Assembly (NCBI RefSeq): GCF_017832975.1 | Contig: NZ_JAFIBI010000001.1 | Location: forward strand, 3,472,001-3,536,000 | Direction: 5' to 3' | DNA from: Arthrobacter sp. PvP023 | GTDB lineage: Bacteria; Actinomycetota; Actinomycetes; Actinomycetales; Micrococcaceae | DNA length: 64,000 bases | In this document: one piece after another, positions 25,048 to 34,300 of the stretch | Layout of the letters: every line of letters starts with the position of its first letter | Position numbering within the stretch: the first letter of the stretch is position 1 | Made by a program: the position numbers and the translations under genes | Notes under the pieces: generated by a model | The model's database searches: none | What the model saw: only the letters and a program-made list of their open reading frames with translations | What the model was told of the DNA's origin: nothing

Positions 25048-26337
25048 TTACCACAGCGACGGCAGGCTGCCGACCAACCGCTCGTACATGGCCAGCGCCG
25101 AACCGTCGGTGAGCGAGGCGACCTGGTCGATAACGACGCGAAGGCGGGCGCCGTCGTCGGCCGCGTCCCGCCAGTCGGCAGCGAACATCGGCTCGAGGTG
25201 GCGGTCTCCGGTGGCGTTCAGCGCCGTCACCAGGGCGTGCAGGACCTCGCGCTGGCGCTCATAGATGGGCTGGCGGTGCTCGGTGGTCATCACAAACGTG
25301 GTGGCCAGGCCCTTCATGACCGCGATTTCCATCACGGTTTCGTCCGGGACCATCAGCTCGGCGTTGTACCGGGTGAGGTCCTCGGGGCCGTAGACGGCGC
25401 GCGTGGTTTCCAGCGCGCTCTGGCAGAACCTGCCGATCAGCTGGCTGGTCATGTCCTTCAGTGCTGCCATCGCCTTGCGGCTGCCGTCGGCCTCGCGCAC
25501 CCAGACATCCGTGGCCTCCAGCCGGGCCAGGGCGGCGTCAATCGCTGCGGGGTCGTTGTGCGGAAGGTACCACTGCTTGGCGTACCCCACCACGCGGGCA
25601 CGGTGGTCCGGGTTGTCCATCCAGCGCAGCTGGAAGTGCCCCGCCACGATGGCGTCCTCGACGTCGTGCACGGAGTAGGAAATGTCGTCCGCGAGGTCCA
25701 TCACCTGCGCCTCCAGGCAGGACCTGCGTTCCGGCGCTCCCTCCCGGATCCAGTCGAAAATAGGCAGGTCGTCCTCGTACGCCCCGAACTTGCTGGTCCG
25801 CTGGCCGTGGATCACCGGAGCGTTCAAGGCCGACCACGGGTACTTGGCGGCGGCGTCAAGGCTGGCACGCGTGAGGTTCAGCCCGGCCGGGGTTCCGTCC
25901 GCGGCCAGGACTTTGGGCTCCAGCCGGGTCAGCAGCCGGAGGGTCTGGGCGTTGCCCTCGAAGCCGCCAATGCCGTGCGCCATCTCGTTCAGGGCGGACT
26001 CACCGTTGTGACCGAAGGGCGGGTGTCCAAGGTCGTGGCTGAGGCAGGCGGTGTCCACGACGTCGGGATCGCAACCCAGCGTCCGGCCCAGTTCGCGGCC
26101 CACCTGGGCCACCTCCAAGCTGTGCGTCAGCCGGGTCCGGACAAAGTCGTCAGTGTCCGGTGCAACCACCTGGGTCTTGGCGCCCAGCCGGCGGAGAGCG
26201 GACGAGTGCAGGACGCGTGCCCGGTCCCGTTCGAAGTCGGAGCGGTAGGTGGTTTTGGGCGGTTCCTCCACCCAGCGGGCGGAGTCGTGGGCTTCGTAGC
26301 CCGGCAGCACGGGGGCTGTGGTCCGGGTTTCAGCCAC
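25048..26337 (-). CDS. dgt: deoxyguanosinetriphosphate triphosphohydrolase-like protein
   Basis: The 429-residue HD-domain enzyme hydrolyses dNTPs to nucleosides and triphosphate, limiting the dNTP pool. Metal ligands are in RTRLTHSLEVAQVGRELGR and CLSHDLGHPPFGHNGE, with DLADDISYSVHDVEDA further on. The GTG at 26337 overlaps the dusB stop by 8 nt and fits the homologous start (MAETRTTAPVLPGYEAHD). A longer reading from 26613 would pass antisense-like through dusB and is rejected. It is followed by dnaG. Confidence 0.93.
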   Translation of the reverse strand: MAETRTTAPVLPGYEAHDSARWVEEPPKTTYRSDFERDRARVLHSSALRRLGAKTQVVAPDTDDFVRTRLTHSLEVAQVGRELGRTLGCDPDVVDTACLSHDLGHPPFGHNGESALNEMAHGIGGFEGNAQTLRLLTRLEPKVLAADGTPAGLNLTRASLDAAAKYPWSALNAPVIHGQRTSKFGAYEDDLPIFDWIREGAPERRSCLEAQVMDLADDISYSVHDVEDAIVAGHFQLRWMDNPDHRARVVGYAKQWYLPHNDPAAIDAALARLEATDVWVREADGSRKAMAALKDMTSQLIGRFCQSALETTRAVYGPEDLTRYNAELMVPDETVMEIAVMKGLATTFVMTTEHRQPIYERQREVLHALVTALNATGDRHLEPMFAADWRDAADDGARLRVVIDQVASLTDGSALAMYERLVGSLPSLW

Positions 26338-27508
26338 CTGACACGTCCAGTTCCGCGGCGGCGATGTCCTGGGACTGTTCGGCGTTGAGCGCTCGTGATT
26401 CCAGCCAGTCCTTGGGCAACGCCGGCTTCTTGGGCGAACCGGCCCGGCCGCGGGGGCCTTCGGCATCCACACCCGGGTAGGGGGAATCCTGGTCCAGTTC
26501 GGCCAGCGTATCGCGCAGCACCTCAAGGCTGGTGACCAGGGCAAGCCGGGTGCGCAGTTCCCCGCCCACCACGTACCCCTTGAAGTACCACGCCATGTGC
26601 TTGCGGATTTCACGCAGGGCCTTGCCTTCGTCGCCGAAGGTTTCCACCATCAGTTCCGCGTGCCGGTAGACGCCCTCCGCCACCTGCCGCAGGTTCGGCC
26701 TGTGGCGGGTGTCGCTGCCTTCGAAGGCTGCCTGGAGATCCCCGAAGAGCCACGGCCTGCCCTGGCACCCGCGGCCCACCACCACGCCGTCCACGCCGGT
26801 CTCCCGGACCATCCGCACCGCGTCCTCGGCGGACCAGATGTCGCCGTTGCCCAGGACCGGAATGTCCGGCAGCGCCTCGCGCAGCCGGGCGATGGCGGAC
26901 CAGTCCGCCTGGCCGGAATAGAACTGCGCCGCGGTGCGGCCGTGGAGTGCGACGGCGGCGACGCCGGAATCGCGCGCAATCCGGCCGGCGTCGAGGTACG
27001 TGAGGTGGTCCTCGTCGATGCCCTTGCGCATCTTGATGGTGAGCGGGACGTTGCCCTTGGACGCCTCCTTGACGGCCGTCTGGACGATCGAGGTAAACAG
27101 GTCGATCTTCCAGGGCAGGGCGGATCCGCCGCCGCGCCGCGTCACCTTGGGAACGGGGCAGCCGAAGTTGAGATCGATGTGGTCCGCCCGGTCCTCCTCC
27201 ACGAGCATCCGGACCGCCTGCCCGACGGTCACGGGGTCCACGCCGTACAGCTGGACGGAGCGGACCTTTTCGTCGTCGTCATGGGAGATGATGCGCAGCG
27301 ACTCGGGGGTGCGCTCCACGAGGGCGCGCGAGGTGACCATCTCGGCCACATACATGCCGCCGCCATATTCACGGCAGAGCCTGCGGAAGGCGGAGTTGGT
27401 AATGCCCGCCATGGGGGCCAGGATCACGGGGGTGTCCACCGTGAGGGGTCCCAGCTTCAGGGGCGGGAGTTCCAGCTTGGGGGCGGGAGGAGTCGCTACA
27501 ACAGTCAC
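26330..27508 (-). CDS. dusB: tRNA-dihydrouridine synthase
   Basis: The 392-residue FMN enzyme reduces uridines in the tRNA D-loop. Signatures: VILAPMAGITNSAFRRLCREYGGGMYVAEMVTSRAL, the catalytic Cys in LNFGCPVPKVTRRGGG, VPLTIKMRKGIDEDHLTYL and GVVVGRGCQGRPWLF. The C-terminal helical domain binds tRNA. Coupled by overlap to dgt downstream. Confidence 0.96.
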   Translation of the reverse strand: MTVVATPPAPKLELPPLKLGPLTVDTPVILAPMAGITNSAFRRLCREYGGGMYVAEMVTSRALVERTPESLRIISHDDDEKVRSVQLYGVDPVTVGQAVRMLVEEDRADHIDLNFGCPVPKVTRRGGGSALPWKIDLFTSIVQTAVKEASKGNVPLTIKMRKGIDEDHLTYLDAGRIARDSGVAAVALHGRTAAQFYSGQADWSAIARLREALPDIPVLGNGDIWSAEDAVRMVRETGVDGVVVGRGCQGRPWLFGDLQAAFEGSDTRHRPNLRQVAEGVYRHAELMVETFGDEGKALREIRKHMAWYFKGYVVGGELRTRLALVTSLEVLRDTLAELDQDSPYPGVDAEGPRGRAGSPKKPALPKDWLESRALNAEQSQDIAAAELDVSGG

Positions 27509-27560
27509 CCGTTCATTGTCTCAAAGCCGGGCAAATCGGCGAGCCGGGTGTCGATTACGT

Positions 27561-27610
27561 GGGTGCGGTCCGGGTGCTGCGCTCCGGAACGCAGCACTCG
27601 GCCCGCACCC
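27561..27610 (-). terminator. two-tier hairpin after the YibE/F gene
   Basis: An inner perfect 8-bp stem (GTGCTGCG/CGCAGCAC, 27574-27581 with 27590-27597) is enclosed by GGGTGCGG/CCGCACCC (27561-27568 with 27603-27610). It lies between the YibE/F stop at 27650 and the dusB start at 27508 and probably ends the YibE/F transcript. Confidence 0.7.
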
Positions 27611-27649
27611 GCCACTCCACACTAGTGCGGCCGCCAGGGCTCCGGACAC

Positions 27650-29098
27650 TTACTCCGAATCCCGGCGTTCTGCTTCCCTGCGTGCGCGCCGCGTCATAGC
27701 GATGGCGGCAAGCCCGCCGGTGTCGAACGATTCGAAGGCATCAGCGGACCCGGCCGCGGTTTCCATGTGGCGGACGCTGCCGTTGTCGTGACCTGGCTGG
27801 GGGGCCGCGGCGCCGGCAGGCTGCCTGATCCCGGTGGCCTTGACCACCAGCACCGCGATCAGGGTGGTGACGGGGATGGCCAGCACCAGCCCCACGGAAC
27901 CGACGAGCGTCCTGATGACTTCTTCGGACAGTTCCGCACTGGTCAGCGCCTCGCCCAGGGGGCGGTCGTAAAGCATCACGATGATGAGGATGGGCAGCGC
28001 CGCCCCTGCGTAGGCGAAGGCGATGGTGTACACGGTGGAGGCGATGTGGTCGCGGCCGATCCGCATGGCCGAGGAGAAGAGCTGGCGGGCGCTTGTCTCC
28101 GGGGCCAGTTCGTAGAGTTCCCACACCGCCGAGGACTGGGTGATGGTGACGTCGTTCAGGACGCCGAGTCCGGAAATGATCAATCCGCACAGGATGATGC
28201 CGGAAATGGAGATATTGTCCGAAATGTTCGCCAGCGTGGCGGCATCATGGCTGCCCACGCCGGCCAGGTTTGCCGCATCGGTGGCCCAGGCCGCCAGGAG
28301 CGCCGTGATGCCCAGGCCGAACATGGTGCCCAGCAATGCCGTGGAGGTTCGCGCCGAGAAGCCGTGGGCGAAGTAGAGGACGCCGATCATGATCACGGTG
28401 GACCCCACCAGCGCCAGCAGCAGGGGCGGTTTTCCCTCCACCAGCCCGGGCAGCATGAACGTCACCAACACCGCGTAGGCGCCCACAAGGCCGATCAGCG
28501 CCCGCAGCCCGCGCCAGCGCGCCACTGCGATGACCACGGCGGCGTAAAGGACGGCCAGCAAGATGATGGGGAGGGTGCGGACGAAGTCCACGAAGATATA
28601 GGCAGGCGCACCCTGTCCGGACGCACCCTGGGCGTTGGAGAGGTTCAGGTACCGGATGTCGTCCCCGACCTTGACTCCGTGGGATTTCACCACGTCCGGG
28701 TTGATCACCACCTTGACCGGGTTGCCGCCCTTGTCCGGCTCGGTAAATGCGAAGGTGCAGTCGTTCCCCGGCTGCGGGGCATCCTGGGCGGTGCCCTGCC
28801 CCGTACCGGGCTGGACGGTGGTGTTTTGGCCGGCACTGCCCTGGGTGCAGCTTTCCACCACCACGCGCTGGATCGTGCCGGTATCGAACGTCACGCCGGG
28901 AGCGGCCGCGTACGGGCTGGCCAGCTTCAGGTCCTGCTTGTTCCCGGACGGCCACATCATGATCATGGCCGCCAGGGTCAGCAGCGTCAGCGGAATAAGC
29001 ACCGCCGCGAGGAGCCAGTTGGCCCGTTTGCGCGCGGCGAGAGCCCCGGGTGTCGGATCCGAATGGTCTGTGTGGCCGTGCGAGTGTCCGGCACCCAT
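27650..29098 (-). CDS. YibE/F-like membrane protein with His-rich N-terminus
   Basis: The 482-residue protein has one N-terminal span (about 30-50), an external domain (about 60-185) and seven or eight spans in the C-terminal half. YibE/F family signatures include LVGAYAVLVTFMLPGLVEGKPPLLLALVGSTVIM, GISGIILCGLIISGLGVLNDVTITQSSAVWEL and FAYAGAALPILIIVMLYDRPL. The first 12 residues MGAGHSHGHTDH contain four histidines and look metal-binding. The role of the family is unknown; a transporter is plausible. The ATG at 29098 is preferred; the longer frame adds low-quality residues. Confidence 0.85.
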   Translation of the reverse strand: MGAGHSHGHTDHSDPTPGALAARKRANWLLAAVLIPLTLLTLAAMIMMWPSGNKQDLKLASPYAAAPGVTFDTGTIQRVVVESCTQGSAGQNTTVQPGTGQGTAQDAPQPGNDCTFAFTEPDKGGNPVKVVINPDVVKSHGVKVGDDIRYLNLSNAQGASGQGAPAYIFVDFVRTLPIILLAVLYAAVVIAVARWRGLRALIGLVGAYAVLVTFMLPGLVEGKPPLLLALVGSTVIMIGVLYFAHGFSARTSTALLGTMFGLGITALLAAWATDAANLAGVGSHDAATLANISDNISISGIILCGLIISGLGVLNDVTITQSSAVWELYELAPETSARQLFSSAMRIGRDHIASTVYTIAFAYAGAALPILIIVMLYDRPLGEALTSAELSEEVIRTLVGSVGLVLAIPVTTLIAVLVVKATGIRQPAGAAAPQPGHDNGSVRHMETAAGSADAFESFDTGGLAAIAMTRRARREAERRDSE

Positions 29099-29264
29099 CA
29101 GCAGTAAAACCTCATGCCTGCACTTTACTGGGGCGTGGGCACCCTCCGGTTGCCAATCTTCGCGGGCTGCGGCTCCGAATAGCGTGTGAAAGCCCGGAAT
29201 GCAGGGCGCCCGGGCACTTCGGCCGCGCCCGGATGCTGGAAGGGCGCAGGACATTGGAACTAAA

Positions 29265-29278
29265 CACGGGAACCCGTG
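29265..29278. promoter_or_regulatory. operator-like palindrome overlapping hydrolase promoter
   Basis: CACGGG-AA-CCCGTG is a perfect 14-bp palindrome. It ends 4 bp before TATAAC (29283-29288), a -10 candidate for the alpha/beta hydrolase gene, so a bound protein would block the promoter. The regulator is unknown. Confidence 0.35.
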
Positions 29279-29315
29279 GGTTTATAACTGTAGGACAAGG
29301 AGTCTGGAGGCCCGC

Positions 29316-30044
29316 ATGGGTAATCGCAGGAATGACGACGGCAGAACCAAGCCCGTACTGACGGTGCGCGAGGCCGCGGGCGTCACCCGCGGCGTGGCAC
29401 TGGTGCTGCACGGCGGCCGCTCGCACAGCTACGAGCCCGTGGAGGCCCGCCACCTGAGCCCTGCCCGCATGGTGCCCTTCGCAAAACAACTGCACCGGGC
29501 CGGCGGCGGCCACGGACTCGCGGTCTGGACGCTTCGCAACAGTGTCCGCGGCTGGAACGGCCCGGACATGTCACCGCTGCAGGATGCCCGGTGGGCCCTC
29601 GCCCGGATCCACGAGGAACACCCGGGCGTACCGGTGTACCTGCTGGGGCACTCGATGGGTGGGCTCACCGCCATTTGCGCGGCCGACGATCCCCAGGTTG
29701 ATGCGGTCGTGGCCCTGGCTCCGTGGCTGAGCGCCGAGACCCCTGCCGGGAATGTCGCCGGGCGCCGAGTGCTCATCGTGCACGGCACCACGGACCGGTG
29801 GACCAGCCCCGCCGCATCGCTGAAATTCGCCCGGCGCGCCTCCGCCGGGGCCAAGGAGCTGCGCTATGTTTCGCTGGCCGGGGCCGGCCATTTCATGTTC
29901 CGGAAGGTCCGGCTGTGGCACACCCTCGCTACCGGCTTTGTCCTCAAGGCGTTCGCCGAGACCGCCGGAGTGGAACTGGACGGCGGCCGCGGATTTGACG
30001 CCCTCCTGCCGTCAACCGACCCCGGCGTTCCGGTAGTGCTGTGA
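29316..30044 (+). CDS. alpha/beta hydrolase (lysophospholipase-like)
   Basis: The 242-residue protein shows the alpha/beta-hydrolase core: oxyanion region VALVLHGGRS, nucleophile elbow YLLGHSMGGLTAI (catalytic Ser), acidic residue in VLIVHGTTDRWTSP and His in LAGAGHFMF. It acts probably on an ester or lipid in the cytosol; no signal peptide. GGAGG lies 5 nt before the ATG. The stop overlaps the next GTG start, so it is coupled to the DUF1295 and PlsC genes, favouring a lipid role. Confidence 0.85.
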   Translation: MGNRRNDDGRTKPVLTVREAAGVTRGVALVLHGGRSHSYEPVEARHLSPARMVPFAKQLHRAGGGHGLAVWTLRNSVRGWNGPDMSPLQDARWALARIHEEHPGVPVYLLGHSMGGLTAICAADDPQVDAVVALAPWLSAETPAGNVAGRRVLIVHGTTDRWTSPAASLKFARRASAGAKELRYVSLAGAGHFMFRKVRLWHTLATGFVLKAFAETAGVELDGGRGFDALLPSTDPGVPVVL

Positions 30045-30859
30045 CGATGGCTGATTTTCCCCTCGGCGCATTCCTGGCGAGCCTGCCCTGGACGGCCCTG
30101 GCCGTGGCAGCTGTCCTGGCGGTCACCTTCGCCGTGGCCGTGGCGCAGCGGAGGCACTCCGTCATGGACGTGGCCTGGGGGCCCGGCTTCGTTGCCGTGG
30201 CCGCGGTCTCGTGGCTGCTCTCCGCCGGAACGGGTGACGACGGACGGCGGCTCCTGCTGTTGCTGCTGACGGGCGTGTGGGGCCTCCGCCTCGGTGCGCA
30301 CATCGGCTGGCGCGCCCGCGGCGGCCATGAGGACCCCCGCTACGAGGCGATGCTCAGCGACGCCCCTGGCTCCCGCAATGTGTATGCACTGCGACGTGTC
30401 TACCTGCCCCAGGGCATGGTGATGTTCTTCGTGTCCCTCACGGTCCAGGCGGGCATGTTCGCCACCGGCGCCCTGGGCTGGGTTGCCGGCCTGGGAGTGG
30501 TCCTGTGGGTGATCGGCTTCGTGTTCGAAACGGTGGGCGACTGGCAACTCGCACAGTTCAAGAAGGATCCGTCCAACAAGGGGACAGTGCTCAACACCGG
30601 GCTGTGGCGTTACACCCGCCACCCCAACTACTTCGGGGACGCCGCCGTCTGGACCGGGCTGTTCCTGATTGCCGCGGACTCCTGGCCCGGAATCCTGACG
30701 ATCCTCTCCCCCGCGCTGATGGTCTGGGCGCTCGCCGGCAAGACCGGAAAGCCGCTCACGGAGAAGGCGATGTCCGCCCGGCCCGGATACAAGGAGTACG
30801 TCGAGTCGACGTCGGGCTTTATCCCCTGGCCGCCGCGCCGGCCGGCAGGCGGCCACTGA
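30041..30859 (+). CDS. DUF1295 / steroid 5-alpha-reductase-like membrane protein
   Basis: The 272-residue protein has six to seven spans. DUF1295 features are QRRHSVMDVAWGPGFVAVA near the N-terminus and the NADPH-site-like GLWRYTRHPNYFGDAAVWTGLFLIA, with GKTGKPLTEKAMSARPGYKEYVESTSGFIPWPP at the end. The superfamily includes isoprenylcysteine methyltransferases and sterol reductases; some actinobacterial members are implicated in lipid modification. The GTG at 30041 overlaps the hydrolase stop; the ATG at 30047 is an alternative. Confidence 0.85.
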   Translation: MTMADFPLGAFLASLPWTALAVAAVLAVTFAVAVAQRRHSVMDVAWGPGFVAVAAVSWLLSAGTGDDGRRLLLLLLTGVWGLRLGAHIGWRARGGHEDPRYEAMLSDAPGSRNVYALRRVYLPQGMVMFFVSLTVQAGMFATGALGWVAGLGVVLWVIGFVFETVGDWQLAQFKKDPSNKGTVLNTGLWRYTRHPNYFGDAAVWTGLFLIAADSWPGILTILSPALMVWALAGKTGKPLTEKAMSARPGYKEYVESTSGFIPWPPRRPAGGH

Positions 30860-30860
30860 G

Positions 30861-31724
30861 ATGGCCTGGCGGCCGAAGTCCAGCGACCGCTTCTACCGCG
30901 TCATTGTCCGCACCGGGCTGGCGCTTCGCCGGCTCTTCGCGATCCGTGTCATCATCACAGGCCGGGAACACCTGCCGCCACCAGGGCCGCTCAACGGCCC
31001 GTCGCGCCAGGTGGTGCCGGGCGAGGGGGCCGTGGTGGCCATCACCCATTTCGGGTACCTGGATTTTGCGTTCGCCGAGCTGCTCCTGTGGTGGAACAAC
31101 CGTGCCGAGATGCGCTATCTGGTCACCCAGGGCGCGGCCGACCACTGGTTCGCGGGTCCTGCCGTCAGCGCTGCCGGGCATGTTGTGGTTCCCTACGCTT
31201 CGGGCAGCGGCGCCTATGACGCCGCCGTCGCGAAACTGCGCGACGGCGAATACATCGCCATCCTCCCTGAAGCCGGCGTCAGCCGCAGCTTTACGGTCCG
31301 CGACTGCAAGACCGGAGCCGTGCGGATGGCGGCGGAAGCCGGCGTGCCGATCATCCCTGTCTCGGTCTGGGGCTCCCACCGGCTGATGACCCGCCACCAC
31401 GGTTTCTCGGCGCTTCGCGCCTGGCGCGCGCCGGTACGGATCCACGTGGGCGAGCCCCTGTTGCCTGCGGACCTGCCGGACCCTGCCCAGGACGCCCAGC
31501 CCGCCACCGAACAGCTCAGGGCGATCCTGCAGGCAGGGATCGACGCCGCCATCGCCGACTTCCCGCTCACACCCCGGCCCGGGGCCTGGTGGATGCCCGC
31601 GCATTTGGGCGGCGGTGCCCCCACGGAAGAGGAACGCCGGCGGCTGGATCAGGCCGAAGGGCCGCGGCGCGCGGGCGGACGGAAGGCTCAACAGGCCGCG
31701 GCGCGCGGACGGCAGAAAGCTTAA
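30861..31724 (+). CDS. lysophospholipid acyltransferase (PlsC-like)
   Basis: The 287-residue protein has the acyltransferase HX4D motif in THFGYLDF (about residues 62-67). The substrate motif that is usually PEGTRS is here PEAGVSRSF, an unusual form. The PVSVWG block follows. The C-terminus (about 240-287) is Arg/Ala/Gln-rich and probably disordered. The enzyme would add a fatty acyl group to a lysophospholipid or glycolipid. It starts 1 nt after the DUF1295 stop and ends in a terminator. Confidence 0.85.
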   Translation: MAWRPKSSDRFYRVIVRTGLALRRLFAIRVIITGREHLPPPGPLNGPSRQVVPGEGAVVAITHFGYLDFAFAELLLWWNNRAEMRYLVTQGAADHWFAGPAVSAAGHVVVPYASGSGAYDAAVAKLRDGEYIAILPEAGVSRSFTVRDCKTGAVRMAAEAGVPIIPVSVWGSHRLMTRHHGFSALRAWRAPVRIHVGEPLLPADLPDPAQDAQPATEQLRAILQAGIDAAIADFPLTPRPGAWWMPAHLGGGAPTEEERRRLDQAEGPRRAGGRKAQQAAARGRQKA

Positions 31725-31730
31725 ACAGGA

Positions 31731-31760
31731 CGGCCCGCAGTAGTCACCTACTGCGGGCCG
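31731..31760. terminator. bidirectional terminator between plsC-like and GNAT genes
   Basis: A perfect 13-bp stem (31731-31743 with 31748-31760) with loop TCAC sits between two convergent genes, 6 bp after one stop and 18 bp from the other. Confidence 0.82.
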
Positions 31761-31777
31761 GTGGCGTCGGGCGGAAC

Positions 31778-32788
31778 CTACGCGGGGTCCGACACCACCA
31801 GGGTCTCGGTGCCGCGGAGGCTGGCCTTGCCGTCCTCCAGCAAAGGTTCGACGACGGCGCGCAGGGCAGTCATCGAGTCGTCCAGTTCCAGCACCACGGG
31901 ATGCTGGAACGCGATGAGGGCCAGCAGGTCGCGGACGGCGGAGCGGGCTTCCTCCTCCGACAGTTTCGGCTCATGGCCGACGAACACGTCCGTGGGCTGG
32001 CCCGATGCGGACCCTCCGCCGTCAGTTGCCGCGTTCCCGCCGCCGGGGGCCAACTCCGCGTAGCTGATGGCAAACGCCTCAAGCCGGCCCTTCCTGCTGG
32101 CCGGGACGCCAGGGCCGAAGGCGCTGGCCTTCGGCGCACGGAGCACGATGGCGCCGTGCGCCCCGCTGAGCTCGTCGAGGAACAGTCGCTGCACGGTGCC
32201 GATGCTCAGCTCGCCCGGGCTGTCCCAGCCGTGCACGGCCGTGTAGTACCGGCCCACCACGTCGCTGAGCTCCACCGAACCGGTGGCGAGGTCCTCGATC
32301 TGCTCCGAGGCCGCGGCCTCGGACCCGTCACCGAAAACCGGCAGCTTGAGTGCTCCCGGCTCCACGACAACAAGCCGGGAGCGCTGGATGGGAACCAGGC
32401 CGGCAGCTTCGGCGAAAGCGGCTCCCGGGGTGCCCGGTTCCACTTTGGTCCGCAACCTGGACACGCCCGACGGCGCCTGGCCGGCTTCGTGCCGGAGCAT
32501 GGTCAGCAGCGTGGAGCCGACACCCGCACGGCGGTGGTCCTTTGCCACCTCAATATAGGACCAGAGCCGCTCGGGATGGAGGGAGGCTTCGTGGACCACG
32601 GCCGCCGCGACCGGGATGGCCACGCCGTCCACGACGTCCTCGGCCACGATGCAGCGGCGCCACGGCGAGTTGCCGGAGGGCGCCAGGGTGCCGCGGAACT
32701 GCCGTGCCTGCTCGGTCTCCGGGCCGCCCCACAGTTCAAGCAGTGCAAGGTCGTCGCCGTCGCGCCATTCGCGGTATTCGATGGCCAT
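31778..32788 (-). CDS. GNAT-family N-acetyltransferase
   Basis: The 336-residue protein has an N-terminal GNAT domain (about 1-135): VHEASLHPERLWSYIEVAKDHRRAGVGSTLLTMLRHEAG, with the acetyl-CoA loop RRAGVG. The C-terminal 190 residues look like a second, degenerate domain plus a Gly-rich linker (about 255-268). It is located 3 bp downstream of glyS on the same strand. I considered mycothiol synthase (MshD, also a double GNAT) but its C-terminal signature is not visible. Substrate unknown. Confidence 0.75.
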   Translation of the reverse strand: MAIEYREWRDGDDLALLELWGGPETEQARQFRGTLAPSGNSPWRRCIVAEDVVDGVAIPVAAAVVHEASLHPERLWSYIEVAKDHRRAGVGSTLLTMLRHEAGQAPSGVSRLRTKVEPGTPGAAFAEAAGLVPIQRSRLVVVEPGALKLPVFGDGSEAAASEQIEDLATGSVELSDVVGRYYTAVHGWDSPGELSIGTVQRLFLDELSGAHGAIVLRAPKASAFGPGVPASRKGRLEAFAISYAELAPGGGNAATDGGGSASGQPTDVFVGHEPKLSEEEARSAVRDLLALIAFQHPVVLELDDSMTALRAVVEPLLEDGKASLRGTETLVVSDPA

Positions 32789-32790
32789 GC

Positions 32791-34176
32791 TCAGGCGCCG
32801 ATCAGCCGTGCGGCCAGGTAGCCCTCCACCTTGTCCAGGGAGACGCGTTCCTGGCTCATGGTGTCGCGTTCGCGGATGGTGACCGCCTGGTCCTCGAGGG
32901 TGTCGAAGTCCACGGTGATGCAGAACGGGGTGCCGATCTCGTCCTGGCGGCGGTAGCGGCGGCCGATGGCACCGGCGTCGTCGAAGTCGATGTTCCAGTT
33001 CTTGCGCAGCTGCGCGCCCAGGGCCTTGGCCTTCGGGGACAGGTCCTCGTTGCGGCTCAGCGGCAGCACTGCGGCCTTGACGGGGGCCAGTCGCGGGTCC
33101 AGCTTCAGCACGGTGCGGACGTCCACGCCGCCCTTGGCGTTCGGTGCCTCGTCCTCGGTGTACGCGTCAATGAGGAACGCCATGAAGGAACGGGTCAGGC
33201 CGGCGGCAGGTTCGATCACGTACGGGGTGTAGCGCTCGTTGGTGGCCTGGTTGAAGTAGCTCAGGTCATGCCCGGAAGCCTTGGAGTGCGTGGAGAGGTC
33301 GAAGTCCGTGCGGTTGGCGATGCCTTCCAGCTCGCCCCACTCCGAGCCCTGGAAGCCGAAGCGGTATTCGATGTCGGTGGTGCCCTTGGAGTAGTGGCTC
33401 AGCTTCTCCAGCGGGTGCTCGAAGAAACGCAGGTTTTCGGCTTTGAGGCCCAGACCGGTGTACCAGTCCATGCGTTCCTTCATCCAGTACTGGTGCCACT
33501 GCTCGTCCGTGCCCGGCTCGACGAAGAACTCCATTTCCATCTGCTCGAATTCACGGGTGCGGAAGATGAAGTTTCCGGGCGTGATCTCGTTGCGGAAGGA
33601 CTTGCCGATCTGGCCGATGCCGAACGGCGGCTTTTTCCGGGACGTGGTGAGCACGTTGTTGAAGTTCACGAAGATGCCCTGCGCGGTTTCCGGGCGCAGG
33701 TAGTGCATGCCTTCTTCGTTGGCCACCGGGCCGAGGAAAGTCTTGAGCAGGCCGGAGAATTCCTGGGGCTCTGTCCATTCGCCCCTGGTGCCGCAGTTGG
33801 CGCAGGCGATGTCCTTCAGGCCGTTCTCGGCCGGACGGCCCTTCTTTTCCTCGTACTCTTCTTCGAGGTGGTCGGCGCGGTAACGCTTGTGGCAGGAGAG
33901 GCACTCCACCAGCGGATCGGAGAAGACCTCCACGTGGCCGGAGGCTTCCCAGACCTGGCGGGGAAGGATCACGGAGGAGTCCAGGCCCACCACGTCCTCG
34001 CGGCCGCGGACCACGGACTGCCACCATTGGCGCTTGATGTTTTCCTTCAGCTCGGCGCCGAGGGGTCCGTAGTCCCAGGCAGAGCGGGAGCCACCATAGA
34101 TTTCACCGGCCTGGAAAACGAAGCCCCTCCTCTTGGAGAGTGAGATGACCTGGTCGAGAACGGATTTTGCTGCCAT
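32791..34176 (-). CDS. glyS: glycyl-tRNA synthetase (class II, alpha2 type)
   Basis: The 461-residue enzyme charges tRNA-Gly. It has the GlyRS start region [26 protein letters not shown], a zinc-like pair CLSCHKRY and CANCGT, class II motif 2 in [29 protein letters not shown] and motif 3 near [16 protein letters not shown]. The start is ATG at 34176: the four upstream codons (TTG GAG TTC CCC) contain the GGAG ribosome-binding site and are not translated. Confidence 0.97.
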   Translation of the reverse strand: MAAKSVLDQVISLSKRRGFVFQAGEIYGGSRSAWDYGPLGAELKENIKRQWWQSVVRGREDVVGLDSSVILPRQVWEASGHVEVFSDPLVECLSCHKRYRADHLEEEYEEKKGRPAENGLKDIACANCGTRGEWTEPQEFSGLLKTFLGPVANEEGMHYLRPETAQGIFVNFNNVLTTSRKKPPFGIGQIGKSFRNEITPGNFIFRTREFEQMEMEFFVEPGTDEQWHQYWMKERMDWYTGLGLKAENLRFFEHPLEKLSHYSKGTTDIEYRFGFQGSEWGELEGIANRTDFDLSTHSKASGHDLSYFNQATNERYTPYVIEPAAGLTRSFMAFLIDAYTEDEAPNAKGGVDVRTVLKLDPRLAPVKAAVLPLSRNEDLSPKAKALGAQLRKNWNIDFDDAGAIGRRYRRQDEIGTPFCITVDFDTLEDQAVTIRERDTMSQERVSLDKVEGYLAARLIGA

Positions 34177-34300
34177 GGGGAACTCCAATTTCTACAGGGC
34201 CGCTGGGTGCGGTCCGCGCGGTTTCTAGGCCCCTGTGCCTGGCGGTTGCCGGACGGGGGCGGTACGAAGGAAAGATGTGCAGGAAGCTGCGTGTCCTAGC

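Noticed and set aside
31778..32788. Mycothiol synthase (mshD)
   Set aside because: The length and double-GNAT layout fit, but the conserved C-terminal MshD signature is not visible.
32350..34143. 597-codon frame opposite glyS and the GNAT gene
   Set aside because: It is an antisense reading of two real genes with no domain of its own.
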